Assembly (NCBI GenBank): GCA_016795205.1
Contig: JAEUHZ010000021.1
Coordinates: forward strand, 277,562 to 341,561
Source: Planctomycetota bacterium
GTDB taxonomy: Bacteria; Planctomycetota; UBA1135; GCA-002686595
Length of the DNA stretch: 64,000 nt
Reading direction: 5' to 3'
Position 1 is the stretch's first letter; each line of letters opens with the position of its first letter. Shown piece after piece: positions 37,794-47,331 of the stretch. Both the position numbers and the translations under genes were made by a program. Under the pieces are notes generated by a model, which was not told where the DNA came from, ran no database searches, and saw only the letters and a list, made by a program, of their open reading frames with translations.

Positions 37794-38959
37794 AGGAAAA
37801 CCTCCCCGCCCTCGTCGCGCGCGCCGCGGAGCTGTGCCGTGACTGGCGCCTCCCGAGCGTGCGCGCCTGGAAGCAGCGCACCGGCGGCCTGGCGATCGGC
37901 TATCTGCCGGTGTACGTGCCGCGCGAGGTGTTCCACGCGCAGGGCGCGCTGGCGGTCGGCTTGACCGGCGCTGGCGACGACCTGGAGATCATCAAGGGCG
38001 ACGCGTTCTACCAGTCCTACATCTGCCACCTGCCGCGCAGCACGATCGAGCTGGGCCTGAACGGCAGCCTGGACTGCCTGGACGGAATCGTATTCCCGGC
38101 CACCTGCGACGTCATTCGCAACCTGTCGGGCGTGTGGCGCATGCAGTTCCCACAGAAGATGTCGCGCTACCTGGACGTGCCGCAGAACTTCGAGCGCGAG
38201 ATGGGCGGCGCGTTCTACCGCCACGAGCTCGAGGACATCGCGCGCGAAGTGCACGAGCGCGGAGGGAAGCAGCTGGAAGCCGAGACGCTACGCGCGTCGA
38301 TCCGCGCCTACAACGAGAACAGGCGCTTGGTGCGCGCGCTGTTCGCGCTGCGGCGCAACGAGCCCTGGAAGCTCCCGACCGCGGAGCTGTACGTCGTCCT
38401 GCGCGCCGGCCTCGTGCTCCCGGTCGAGGAGCACACGCAGTTGCTGCGCGACTACCGCGACCTGGCACTGCTCGACGCCGAGCGCCGCCCGATGGACCAG
38501 GCGCGCGTCGTGCTGACCGGTTCGTTCTGCGAGCAGCCGCCGCTCGGCCTGATCAAGACGCTGGAACGCGCTGGGTGCTACATCGTGGACGACGACTTCG
38601 TGCCCGTGCTGCGCTGGCTGAAGGGCGACGTGTCCGAGCAAGGTGACCCGCTCGCGAACCTCGTGGCGGCGTTCCTGGAGGACGCGATCGACAGCCCGGT
38701 GCGCTACTGCGGCGACGGGACCAAGGGGCAGGACCTCGTGCGGCGCGTCGAGGAGAGCAAGGCCGAGGGTGTCCTGTTCTGTGCGCCCTCCTTCTGTGAC
38801 CCGGCGCTGCTCGACCAGCCCATGGCGCAGGCTGCCCTGGATGGGCGCGGCATCCCCTGGACGAGCTTCAAGTACGCCGAGAACACCGGGCAGTTCCAGG
38901 TGATCCGGGAGCAGGCCGGCACCTTCGCCGACTCGATCAAGCTGTGGAGCGAGGCATGA
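37790..38959 (+). CDS. bcrC: Benzoyl-CoA reductase subunit C (class I)
   Basis: A 389-residue subunit of the BcrBC substrate-binding module. Cysteines in DAFYQSYICHLPRS, FPATCDVIRNLSG and LTGSFCEQPP match cluster-ligand positions of BcrC, BadD and HgdB relatives. ATP-dependent class I reductase dearomatises benzoyl-CoA using reduced ferredoxin. It overlaps dch and bcrB by four bases each. Confidence 0.92.
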   Translation: MKENLPALVARAAELCRDWRLPSVRAWKQRTGGLAIGYLPVYVPREVFHAQGALAVGLTGAGDDLEIIKGDAFYQSYICHLPRSTIELGLNGSLDCLDGIVFPATCDVIRNLSGVWRMQFPQKMSRYLDVPQNFEREMGGAFYRHELEDIAREVHERGGKQLEAETLRASIRAYNENRRLVRALFALRRNEPWKLPTAELYVVLRAGLVLPVEEHTQLLRDYRDLALLDAERRPMDQARVVLTGSFCEQPPLGLIKTLERAGCYIVDDDFVPVLRWLKGDVSEQGDPLANLVAAFLEDAIDSPVRYCGDGTKGQDLVRRVEESKAEGVLFCAPSFCDPALLDQPMAQAALDGRGIPWTSFKYAENTGQFQVIREQAGTFADSIKLWSEA

Positions 38960-40254
38960 GCGTCACGACCAGGAAACCGCCGGCCGAGAAGAGCGCCAAG
39001 GACGACAGTCAGCTCCGCCAGAAGGAGATGATCGCGCGGCACTACTCGCGACTCGCGCGCGCGCCCGAGACCGGTGAGAAGAACGTGTACACGTTCGTGC
39101 CCGGAAACCTGACCGAGCTCCTCCGCAGCTTCGACTTGCTGCCGGTCCTGCCCGAGATCAACGCGCTGCAGTCGGGCATGCGCGGCAAGTCGGGCGACTA
39201 CATCGCGCTGGCCGAGAAGCTGGGTCACTCCGAGGACGTCTGCACGTACGTGAAGTGCGACATCGGCATGCTCAAGTCGGGCAATGTCGGCCCGACCGGT
39301 GAGCGCTTGCCGAAGCCAGACCTCCTGCTGCTCTCCTACACGGGGTGCTTCACGTTCATGAAGTGGTTCGAGCTCCTGAAGCAGGAGTACGACTGCCCGG
39401 TGGTGATGCTGCACGTCCCTTACCAGGCCGACGGGCGCATCACGGAGTCCATGCGCACGTACGTCTCGACGCAGATCCGGAAGAAGCTGATCCCCGCGCT
39501 GGAGCAGGTCTCGGGGCGCAAGTACGACGAGGACCGGCTCAAGGAGTGCCTCCAGCGCTCAGCGCAGGCCGAGGAAGACCTGGTCTGGGTGCTGCAGTCG
39601 GCCAAGAACCGACCGTCGCCGATCGACGCGTGGTTCGGGGCCGTGTACTACGTCGGCCCGATCTTCAGCGCGTTCCGCGGCACCGAAGAGGCCGTCGAGT
39701 ACTACCGCGCGCTGCGTGCCGAGATCGCCGAGCGCGTGGCGCAGAAGCTCGGTCCGGTCACGCCCGACGGGCTCCTGACCGAGGAGAAGTACCGCCTCGT
39801 GGTCGAAGGGCCGCCCAACTGGACCAGCTTCCGCGAGTTCTGGCGCATGTTCGCCGAGGAGGGCGCGGTGGTCGTGGCCTCGACCTACACGAAGGTCGGC
39901 GGCACGTACGACTTCGGCTTCCGACACGACGCCGACCGGCCCATCGAGACGATGGCCGAGTACTGCATGGGCTGCTACACGAACCTGGACTTGCAGACGC
40001 GCGTCGGGATCCTGGAGCGCTACGTGAAGGAGTACGCGGCCGACGGGTTGCTGGTCAATTCGGTCAAGAGCTGCAACTCGTTCAGCGCGGGCCAGCTCGC
40101 GATGCTGCGCGAGGTCGAGTCGCGCACGGGCCGTCCGGCAGGGTTCATCGAGAGTGACCTGGTGGACCCGCGTTACTTCTCGGCCGCGAACATCAAGAAC
40201 CGGCTGGAGTCGTTCCTGCAGATGATCGCGCAGAAGCGCGGAGGGCCGGCATGA
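38956..40254 (+). CDS. bcrB: Benzoyl-CoA reductase subunit B (class I)
   Basis: A 432-residue partner of BcrC. Candidate cluster cysteines are in LLSYTGCFTFMKWFE, AEYCMGCYTNLDLQ and VNSVKSCNSFSAGQ. The order bcrC-bcrB-bcrA-bcrD matches Thauera aromatica and Rhodopseudomonas palustris (badDEFG). The ATG at 38956 overlaps the bcrC stop. Confidence 0.93.
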   Translation: MSVTTRKPPAEKSAKDDSQLRQKEMIARHYSRLARAPETGEKNVYTFVPGNLTELLRSFDLLPVLPEINALQSGMRGKSGDYIALAEKLGHSEDVCTYVKCDIGMLKSGNVGPTGERLPKPDLLLLSYTGCFTFMKWFELLKQEYDCPVVMLHVPYQADGRITESMRTYVSTQIRKKLIPALEQVSGRKYDEDRLKECLQRSAQAEEDLVWVLQSAKNRPSPIDAWFGAVYYVGPIFSAFRGTEEAVEYYRALRAEIAERVAQKLGPVTPDGLLTEEKYRLVVEGPPNWTSFREFWRMFAEEGAVVVASTYTKVGGTYDFGFRHDADRPIETMAEYCMGCYTNLDLQTRVGILERYVKEYAADGLLVNSVKSCNSFSAGQLAMLREVESRTGRPAGFIESDLVDPRYFSAANIKNRLESFLQMIAQKRGGPA

Positions 40255-41558
40255 AGTACTGCGTCGGCATCGACCTGGGATCGACCACGACCAAGGCCGT
40301 CGTGGTGGACGAGGCGGCCCGGGTCCTGGGCCGCGGCATCACGAACAGCCGCTCCAGCTACGACGCCGCCTGCCAGGTGGCGGTCACCGAGGCGCTGCAC
40401 GACGCGCGCTTCGCGCAGATCGCCGGTGAGTTGGCGCACATGGGCGTGGAGGCCGACCGACGAGCGGCCTGGGTGCGCGACATCGAGCGTGGCTTCCGCG
40501 AGCAGCAGTACCGCACGCAGCTGCTGACGTTGCGCGAGGAGCTTCGAGGTGCCGTGGCACTGCGCGAGCACGACGCGGCGCTGGAGCAGGCCCTGGCGAC
40601 GATCCAGGAGCGCATGGGCGCCGAGTCCAAGGCGCTCTTCGCCGCCGACGCCAACCGCAAGAGCGACTTCTTCCGCGACCTCGCGGGCAGCCGCTACCTG
40701 GAGCACGCCGAGAAGCTGGCGCGCAAGAAGGGCTCAGGCCTCTCCTTCGACACGCTGGTCGGCCTGTTCGACAAGGCGATCCTGGAGGTCGAGGCCAGGA
40801 GCACCGAGGCGGGCGCCTTCGCCGAGCACGCGCTGCACGCCGCGCGCGAGCTGCCCGAGCGCAGCCGCGAGCTGGAGCGCGCCATCGAGGCCGCGGCCGC
40901 GATTCCCATGGAGGAGGCCTCCAGCGTCGGCACTGGCTACGGCCGCGCGCGCCTACCCTTCCCCAAGGAGCGCATCCGCTCGGAGATCCTGTGCCACGGG
41001 CTGGGCGCGCACCTGATGTTCCCCAGGACGCGCACGGTGCTCGACATCGGCGGCCAGGACACCAAGGCGATCCAGGTGGACGAGAGCGGCATCGTGACCT
41101 CGTTCCAGATGAACGACCGCTGCGCGGCGGGCTGCGGGCGCTACCTGGGCTACATCGCGGACGAGATGAACCTGGGGCTCCACGAGCTGGGCCCGATGGC
41201 CTGCAACTCGAAGCGCGCGGTGCGCATCAACTCGACCTGCACCGTGTTCGCTGGCGCGGAGCTGCGCGAGCGGCTGTCGCTGGGCGAGCAGCGGGAGGAC
41301 ATTTTGGCTGGCCTGCACCGCGCGATCATCCTGCGTGCCATGTCGCTGCTCTCGCGCTCGGGCGGCGTGAAGGACGAGTTCACGTTCACGGGCGGTGTGG
41401 CCCGCAATCCGGCCGCGGTCGGTGCGCTCAAGGACCTGGTGCGTGAGAACTACGGCGAGCTCACGATCAACATCAGCTCCGAGTCGATCTACACGGGGGC
41501 GTTGGGGGCTGCGCTGTTCGCCTGGCGCGAGTGGAACCGCAAGGAGGTGGCCGCGTGA
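40251..41558 (+). CDS. bcrA: Benzoyl-CoA reductase ATP-binding subunit A
   Basis: A 435-residue ASKHA-fold ATPase. The phosphate loop is GIDLGSTTTKAVVVDE, a second nucleotide motif is LDIGGQDTKAIQVDE, and the cysteines that bridge a 4Fe-4S cluster between BcrA and BcrD lie in NDRCAAGCGRYLG and NSTCTVFAG. An insertion of about 140 residues after the N-terminal ATPase segment is typical of BcrA versus BcrD. It couples ATP hydrolysis to low-potential electron delivery. Confidence 0.94.
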   Translation: MKYCVGIDLGSTTTKAVVVDEAARVLGRGITNSRSSYDAACQVAVTEALHDARFAQIAGELAHMGVEADRRAAWVRDIERGFREQQYRTQLLTLREELRGAVALREHDAALEQALATIQERMGAESKALFAADANRKSDFFRDLAGSRYLEHAEKLARKKGSGLSFDTLVGLFDKAILEVEARSTEAGAFAEHALHAARELPERSRELERAIEAAAAIPMEEASSVGTGYGRARLPFPKERIRSEILCHGLGAHLMFPRTRTVLDIGGQDTKAIQVDESGIVTSFQMNDRCAAGCGRYLGYIADEMNLGLHELGPMACNSKRAVRINSTCTVFAGAELRERLSLGEQREDILAGLHRAIILRAMSLLSRSGGVKDEFTFTGGVARNPAAVGALKDLVRENYGELTINISSESIYTGALGAALFAWREWNRKEVAA

Positions 41559-42427
41559 GCGTGCAGCAGGCACAGCCCCTGGACGTCGTCGGCATCGACG
41601 TCGGCTCGTCGTCGGTCAAGGTCGCGGTACTGCGCGACGCTGGATCCGCCGGTGCCGAGCTGCGTCTCGGTCGCGTCGAGCGCATCCGCCGCCGCGACCC
41701 GCGCACGTTGGCCCAGGAGCTGTTCCACCAGTGCCTGGCCGAGACCGGCCTCGACGCACAGCGCCTGGGTTACGTGGCCACGACGGGCGACGCCGAGGAG
41801 TGCGAGTTCCGCACCGGCCACTTCTACGGGATGACGACGCACGCGCGCGGCGCCTTGTTCCTCGACCCCAGCGTGCGTTCCGTGATCGACATCGGGGCGC
41901 TGCACGCGCGCGGCGTGCAGATCGACGCGCAAGCCAAGGTGCTCGGCTCGCGCATGACGAGCCAGTGCGCTTCCGGGTCGGGGCAGTTCCTGGAGAACAT
42001 CTGCCGCTACCTGGGCATCACCATGGAGGAGATCGGGCCACTCTCACTGCGTTCGACCAAGCCCGAGACGTGCTCTTCGATCTGCGCCGTGCTGGCCGAG
42101 ACCGACGTGATCAACATGGTGTCGCGCGGAATCCCCGCGCCGGACATCATCAAGGGCATCCACAAGTCGATGGCGGGACGCTACCTGAAGCTGCTCACGT
42201 CGCTGTCGGCCGAGGGACCGGCGCTCGTCACGGGCGGCTTGGCCTCCGACGTGGGCCTGATGAGCGCGCTGCGCGAGGCGGCGCAGGCCGCGGGCGGCAA
42301 GATCGACCTGCGCGCTCACCCGCAGTCGGTCCTGGCCGGCGCGATCGGCGCGGGCCTGTGGGGCGCGTTCCGCGCGCGCAAGCTGGCCCAGAAGGGCCTG
42401 GCGCTCACCGTCGGAGGCCGCGCGTGA
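41555..42427 (+). CDS. bcrD: Benzoyl-CoA reductase ATP-binding subunit D
   Basis: A 290-residue ASKHA ATPase, the shorter partner of BcrA. Motifs are GIDVGSSSVKVAVL, DIGALHARGVQID, the cluster cysteine in TSQCASGSGQFLENI and a second in ETCSSICAVLAETDV. The third residue of the second motif departs from the usual GGQD (here GALH), an oddity to check. The GTG start overlaps the bcrA stop (GTGA). Confidence 0.92.
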   Translation: MSVQQAQPLDVVGIDVGSSSVKVAVLRDAGSAGAELRLGRVERIRRRDPRTLAQELFHQCLAETGLDAQRLGYVATTGDAEECEFRTGHFYGMTTHARGALFLDPSVRSVIDIGALHARGVQIDAQAKVLGSRMTSQCASGSGQFLENICRYLGITMEEIGPLSLRSTKPETCSSICAVLAETDVINMVSRGIPAPDIIKGIHKSMAGRYLKLLTSLSAEGPALVTGGLASDVGLMSALREAAQAAGGKIDLRAHPQSVLAGAIGAGLWGAFRARKLAQKGLALTVGGRA

Positions 42428-43164
42428 ACGAGGCCGCGCTCGCCCGACTCGTCGCGCTGGAGGGCCGCACGGCGCTCGTCGCCGGCGGCAGCGGTGGCAT
42501 CGGGTCGGCGACCGCGGCGCTGCTCGCACGCGCCGGTGCCCGCGTGCTCACCGTGGACCTGCCCGGCGGCGTGGTACCCGAGGGTTGCGAGGGCCTGACG
42601 TGCGACCTCTCCGATCCGCGCGCGCCGAGCGCGTTGTTCGCGGAGATCCAGCGGCGCACGGACGCGCTCGACCTGCTGGTGCACTCGGCCGGCATCACGC
42701 GCGACGGCGTGTTGTGGAAGCTCGGCGACGAGGACTGGTCGAGCGTGATCGAGGTCAACCTGGGCTCGGCGTTCCGCTTGCTGCGCGGGGCGGCGCCGCT
42801 CCTGCGCAAGAGGGGCGGCGGCTCGGTGGTCCTCATCTCCTCGATCAATGGCGAGCGCGGGAAGTTCGGGCAGGCCAACTACGCTGCCAGCAAGGCCGGC
42901 CTGATCGGCCTGGCGCGCAGCGCTGCGCGCGAGCTGGGTCGCTTCGGCGTGCGCGTGAACGTCGTGGCCCCGGGCCTGGTGCTGACCCCGATGACCGCCG
43001 TGCTCGCGGAGGAGCACCTGCGCAAGGCCATCGACGAAACCGCGCTGGGCCGCGCCGCCGAGCCGGCGGACGTCGCCAACGCCGTGCTGTTCCTGTGCAG
43101 CGACCTCGCGCGCCACGTGACCGGACAGGTGTTGCGCGTGGACGGTGGTCAACTCATGGCTTGA
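42424..43164 (+). CDS. Short-chain dehydrogenase, candidate 3-hydroxypimelyl-CoA dehydrogenase
   Basis: A 246-residue FabG-like SDR with NAD(P) loop GGSGGIGSATA, catalytic Ser in LISSINGERG, the YAASK pair in QANYAASKAG and the C-terminal VDGG. The GTG start overlaps bcrD. The step after Oah is oxidation of 3-hydroxypimelyl-CoA, and this gene's position makes it the best candidate. The assignment comes from context; FabG-like reductases have broad roles. Confidence 0.85.
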   Translation: MNEAALARLVALEGRTALVAGGSGGIGSATAALLARAGARVLTVDLPGGVVPEGCEGLTCDLSDPRAPSALFAEIQRRTDALDLLVHSAGITRDGVLWKLGDEDWSSVIEVNLGSAFRLLRGAAPLLRKRGGGSVVLISSINGERGKFGQANYAASKAGLIGLARSAARELGRFGVRVNVVAPGLVLTPMTAVLAEEHLRKAIDETALGRAAEPADVANAVLFLCSDLARHVTGQVLRVDGGQLMA

Positions 43165-43183
43165 AGGACCGAGGAGAACGACC

Positions 43184-43675
43184 GTGAAGACTCTCGAGCG
43201 AGAGCAACAGACCTGCAGCGTGCGGCGCCTGCGACCGGCCGACCTGGACCGCGTCGTCGCATTGGACGCGCTGGTCACGGGCCGCGAGCGGCGGGGCTAC
43301 TTCGTGCACAAGCTCAAGGAGAACCTGCTCGACACGAGCGTGCAGGTCTCGCTGGGCGCAGAGCTGGATGGGATCCTGGTCGGATTCCTCCTGGCCCGCG
43401 TGTGGACCGGGGAGTTCGGGCTGACCGACCCGGTTGCCGTGCTCGACACGATCGGCGTGCAGCCGCAGTTCCAGCACCACGGGATCGGCGACGCGCTCCT
43501 GGCGCAGCTCGCGACGAACTTGCGGGGCTTGAACGTGGCGACGCTGCGCACGGAGGTGGGCTGGGGGAGCTTCGATCTGCTGAGGTTCTTCCATCGGCAC
43601 GGGTTCCAGCCCGCGGCGCGGGTCTGCTTGGACATGGACTTGGCGCAACGGCCCGACGAGGCGGACGCCTCGTGA
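43184..43675 (+). CDS. GNAT-family N-acetyltransferase
   Basis: A 163-residue GNAT protein with a GTG start preceded by GAGGAGAA, a strong ribosome binding site. The acetyl-CoA loop is VQPQFQHHGIGDALLAQL and the C-terminal region has GWGSFDLLRFFHRHGFQPA. It is the last gene of the benzoyl-CoA operon. In Rhodopseudomonas palustris a GNAT enzyme inactivates benzoate-CoA ligase by lysine acetylation, so a similar regulatory role is possible here. The substrate is unknown. Confidence 0.87.
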   Translation: MKTLEREQQTCSVRRLRPADLDRVVALDALVTGRERRGYFVHKLKENLLDTSVQVSLGAELDGILVGFLLARVWTGEFGLTDPVAVLDTIGVQPQFQHHGIGDALLAQLATNLRGLNVATLRTEVGWGSFDLLRFFHRHGFQPAARVCLDMDLAQRPDEADAS

Positions 43676-44085
43676 GCACGGCGCCGGTTCCACACCGGCT
43701 GCGCCGACCCTTCCCCGGCTGAGGCCGCGCCCGGACTCGAGGCGGCGGTGACGGCCGGGACCCTCCCGCTCACTCGCGCGGGCCAGTCCGGCCGCGAGCT
43801 GCTCGCGCAGGACTTGCTGCGGCGCGCAGCGCGCGAGCACGCGCCCTCGGCGTCGGGCGCCTGACGTCCCTCGCCCCGAGCCGATCCCGGGCATGGACTC
43901 CACGCAGCGCGATCCGCTCGCGGGTGGCTGGGGTACGGCGCCGGATTGCGGGCTCCAAGACCGTCCGGCGGGCCTGGCAGGCACCCCATTGCCCCTGCGG
44001 GTCGGCCTTCGGGTGGACGATAGAGTGGTCGCCTCGCTCCGAGCCCACCGCGCCGCGAACCGTCGCGCCCCGCCCTCTCCGACCC
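43676..44085. other. Intergenic region after the benzoyl-CoA operon
   Basis: A 410-base gap. A bulged stem at 43680-43705 (GGCGCCGG against CCGGCTGCGCC) followed by GACCCTTCC is a weak terminator candidate for the operon. The downstream part must carry the promoter for the phosphoesterase. An open frame runs through it in phase with that gene, but it is Arg/Pro-rich and looks non-coding. Confidence 0.4.
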
Positions 44086-46296
<2,211 letters not shown>

Positions 46297-46423
46297 CCCG
46301 GATCTCTCACGAGCCTCGAGCAGTACGCCGCTGGTCGCTGCTCGCGAGGCGTGGGGCCCGCAGTCGTTCCCACTCACCAGCGGGACCGCGGCGTGTTGAC
46401 TCGAGGCTCGCCAGAGATCCGGG
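46297..46423. repeat. Long imperfect inverted repeat between convergent genes
   Basis: 46297-46320 and 46400-46423 are inverted copies matching at 22 of 24 bases, ending in CCCGGATCTCT and its complement. Partial complementarity continues inward (ACGCCGC shared), giving arms near 40 bases around a loop. It begins directly after the phosphoesterase stop. It could be a bidirectional terminator, a structured RNA or a small non-autonomous mobile element. No target-site duplication was evident. Confidence 0.7.
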
Positions 46424-46510
46424 ACAGCAGACCGCCCCGAGGCTCTTCGCTCGGACCGCCCGCGCAGCACGCGAGCGCTCGCGTCGCCAGGACCCGCCCC
46501 CGCAGCCTGC

Positions 46511-47020
46511 TCAGCGCCGCTCGAACACGAAGGACTGCGCGCGCGTTCCGTCGAGCTGGGCGATCGTCGCCGTGATGCCCTGCTCCGTGCGCTCATAGCG
46601 GATGCGCTGCGGATGGTCGTGAGCGGGGTTCTCGAACACCGCGACGCCCTCGCCGAGTTCCTTGAGCACGAAGGTCGTCGGCGTGGCGCCGCCCGGGCTC
46701 GCGACGTAGGCGATCGTGCCCTTGCGCAGGGCGATGCGCAGATGCTCGAAGAAGCGAGTCCGCTCCGGGTCGTACGTGTGCGACGAGCCGAGGAGCGTCG
46801 TGCCTTGCACTGGGCGCCAGTGCTCTTCGGTCGTGACGCCGTCCCGCTCGAAGGCCCACGTGCCCGAGAGCCACGCGAGCCTCCGCAGGTCCGCCAAACC
46901 GTGCTGCGGCGCTGGCGGGGCCGGCTGCACGGGGTCCTGGCTCGGCTTGCCGACGGCGAGCCCGGCGAGCGTGGTCGCCCCGACGAGGAGGAGCGCGCCG
47001 AGCAGGGAATTCACGCACAT
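46511..47020 (-). CDS. Exported DUF6265 domain protein
   Basis: A 169-residue protein. Residues 1-25 are a signal peptide (LLGALLLVGATTLAGLAVG). The rest matches the DUF6265 lipocalin-like pattern: RRLAWLSGTWAFERDG, EEHWRPVQGTTLLGSSHTY and the closing HDHPQRIRYER. The function of the family is unknown. It converges on the first phosphoesterase and diverges from the second. Confidence 0.82.
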   Translation of the reverse strand: MCVNSLLGALLLVGATTLAGLAVGKPSQDPVQPAPPAPQHGLADLRRLAWLSGTWAFERDGVTTEEHWRPVQGTTLLGSSHTYDPERTRFFEHLRIALRKGTIAYVASPGGATPTTFVLKELGEGVAVFENPAHDHPQRIRYERTEQGITATIAQLDGTRAQSFVFERR

Positions 47021-47331
47021 CGTGTGCTCCAGAAGGCGACTTGCGTCGCGCGGGGGGTGGTGACTCGGTCTCCGCCCGCACGATACGCGAGTCGCGCGCT
47101 TCGCGCTCGCCGCGCAGGGGGTGCGTGCGCCGGGTGCTCGCATGGCGCCGCGAGATCCCATCCGGAACCGGTTGCCTACCGACCGCGCGCGTCCGATAGA
47201 TTGTCGGCCCGGATTCACGTCCATGCGCCGCCCAGGGCGGCCAGGGCGTGCCCCGACAGACCTGCCGTGCCGTCCCTTCGCCCCATCTGGATCGACCCCC
47301 GCTGCGTGAACCTGCGACGCGCGTCCGCAGC
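47021..47331. other. Divergent intergenic region
   Basis: A 311-base spacer that must hold promoters for the DUF6265 gene and the second phosphoesterase. I see no clear operator or promoter motif and no credible coding sequence. Confidence 0.4.

Noticed and set aside
43924..44085. GTG start for the first phosphoesterase
   Set aside because: The 54 extra residues are Arg/Pro-rich and would bury the signal peptide; TTG at 44086 was preferred, though it remains uncertain.
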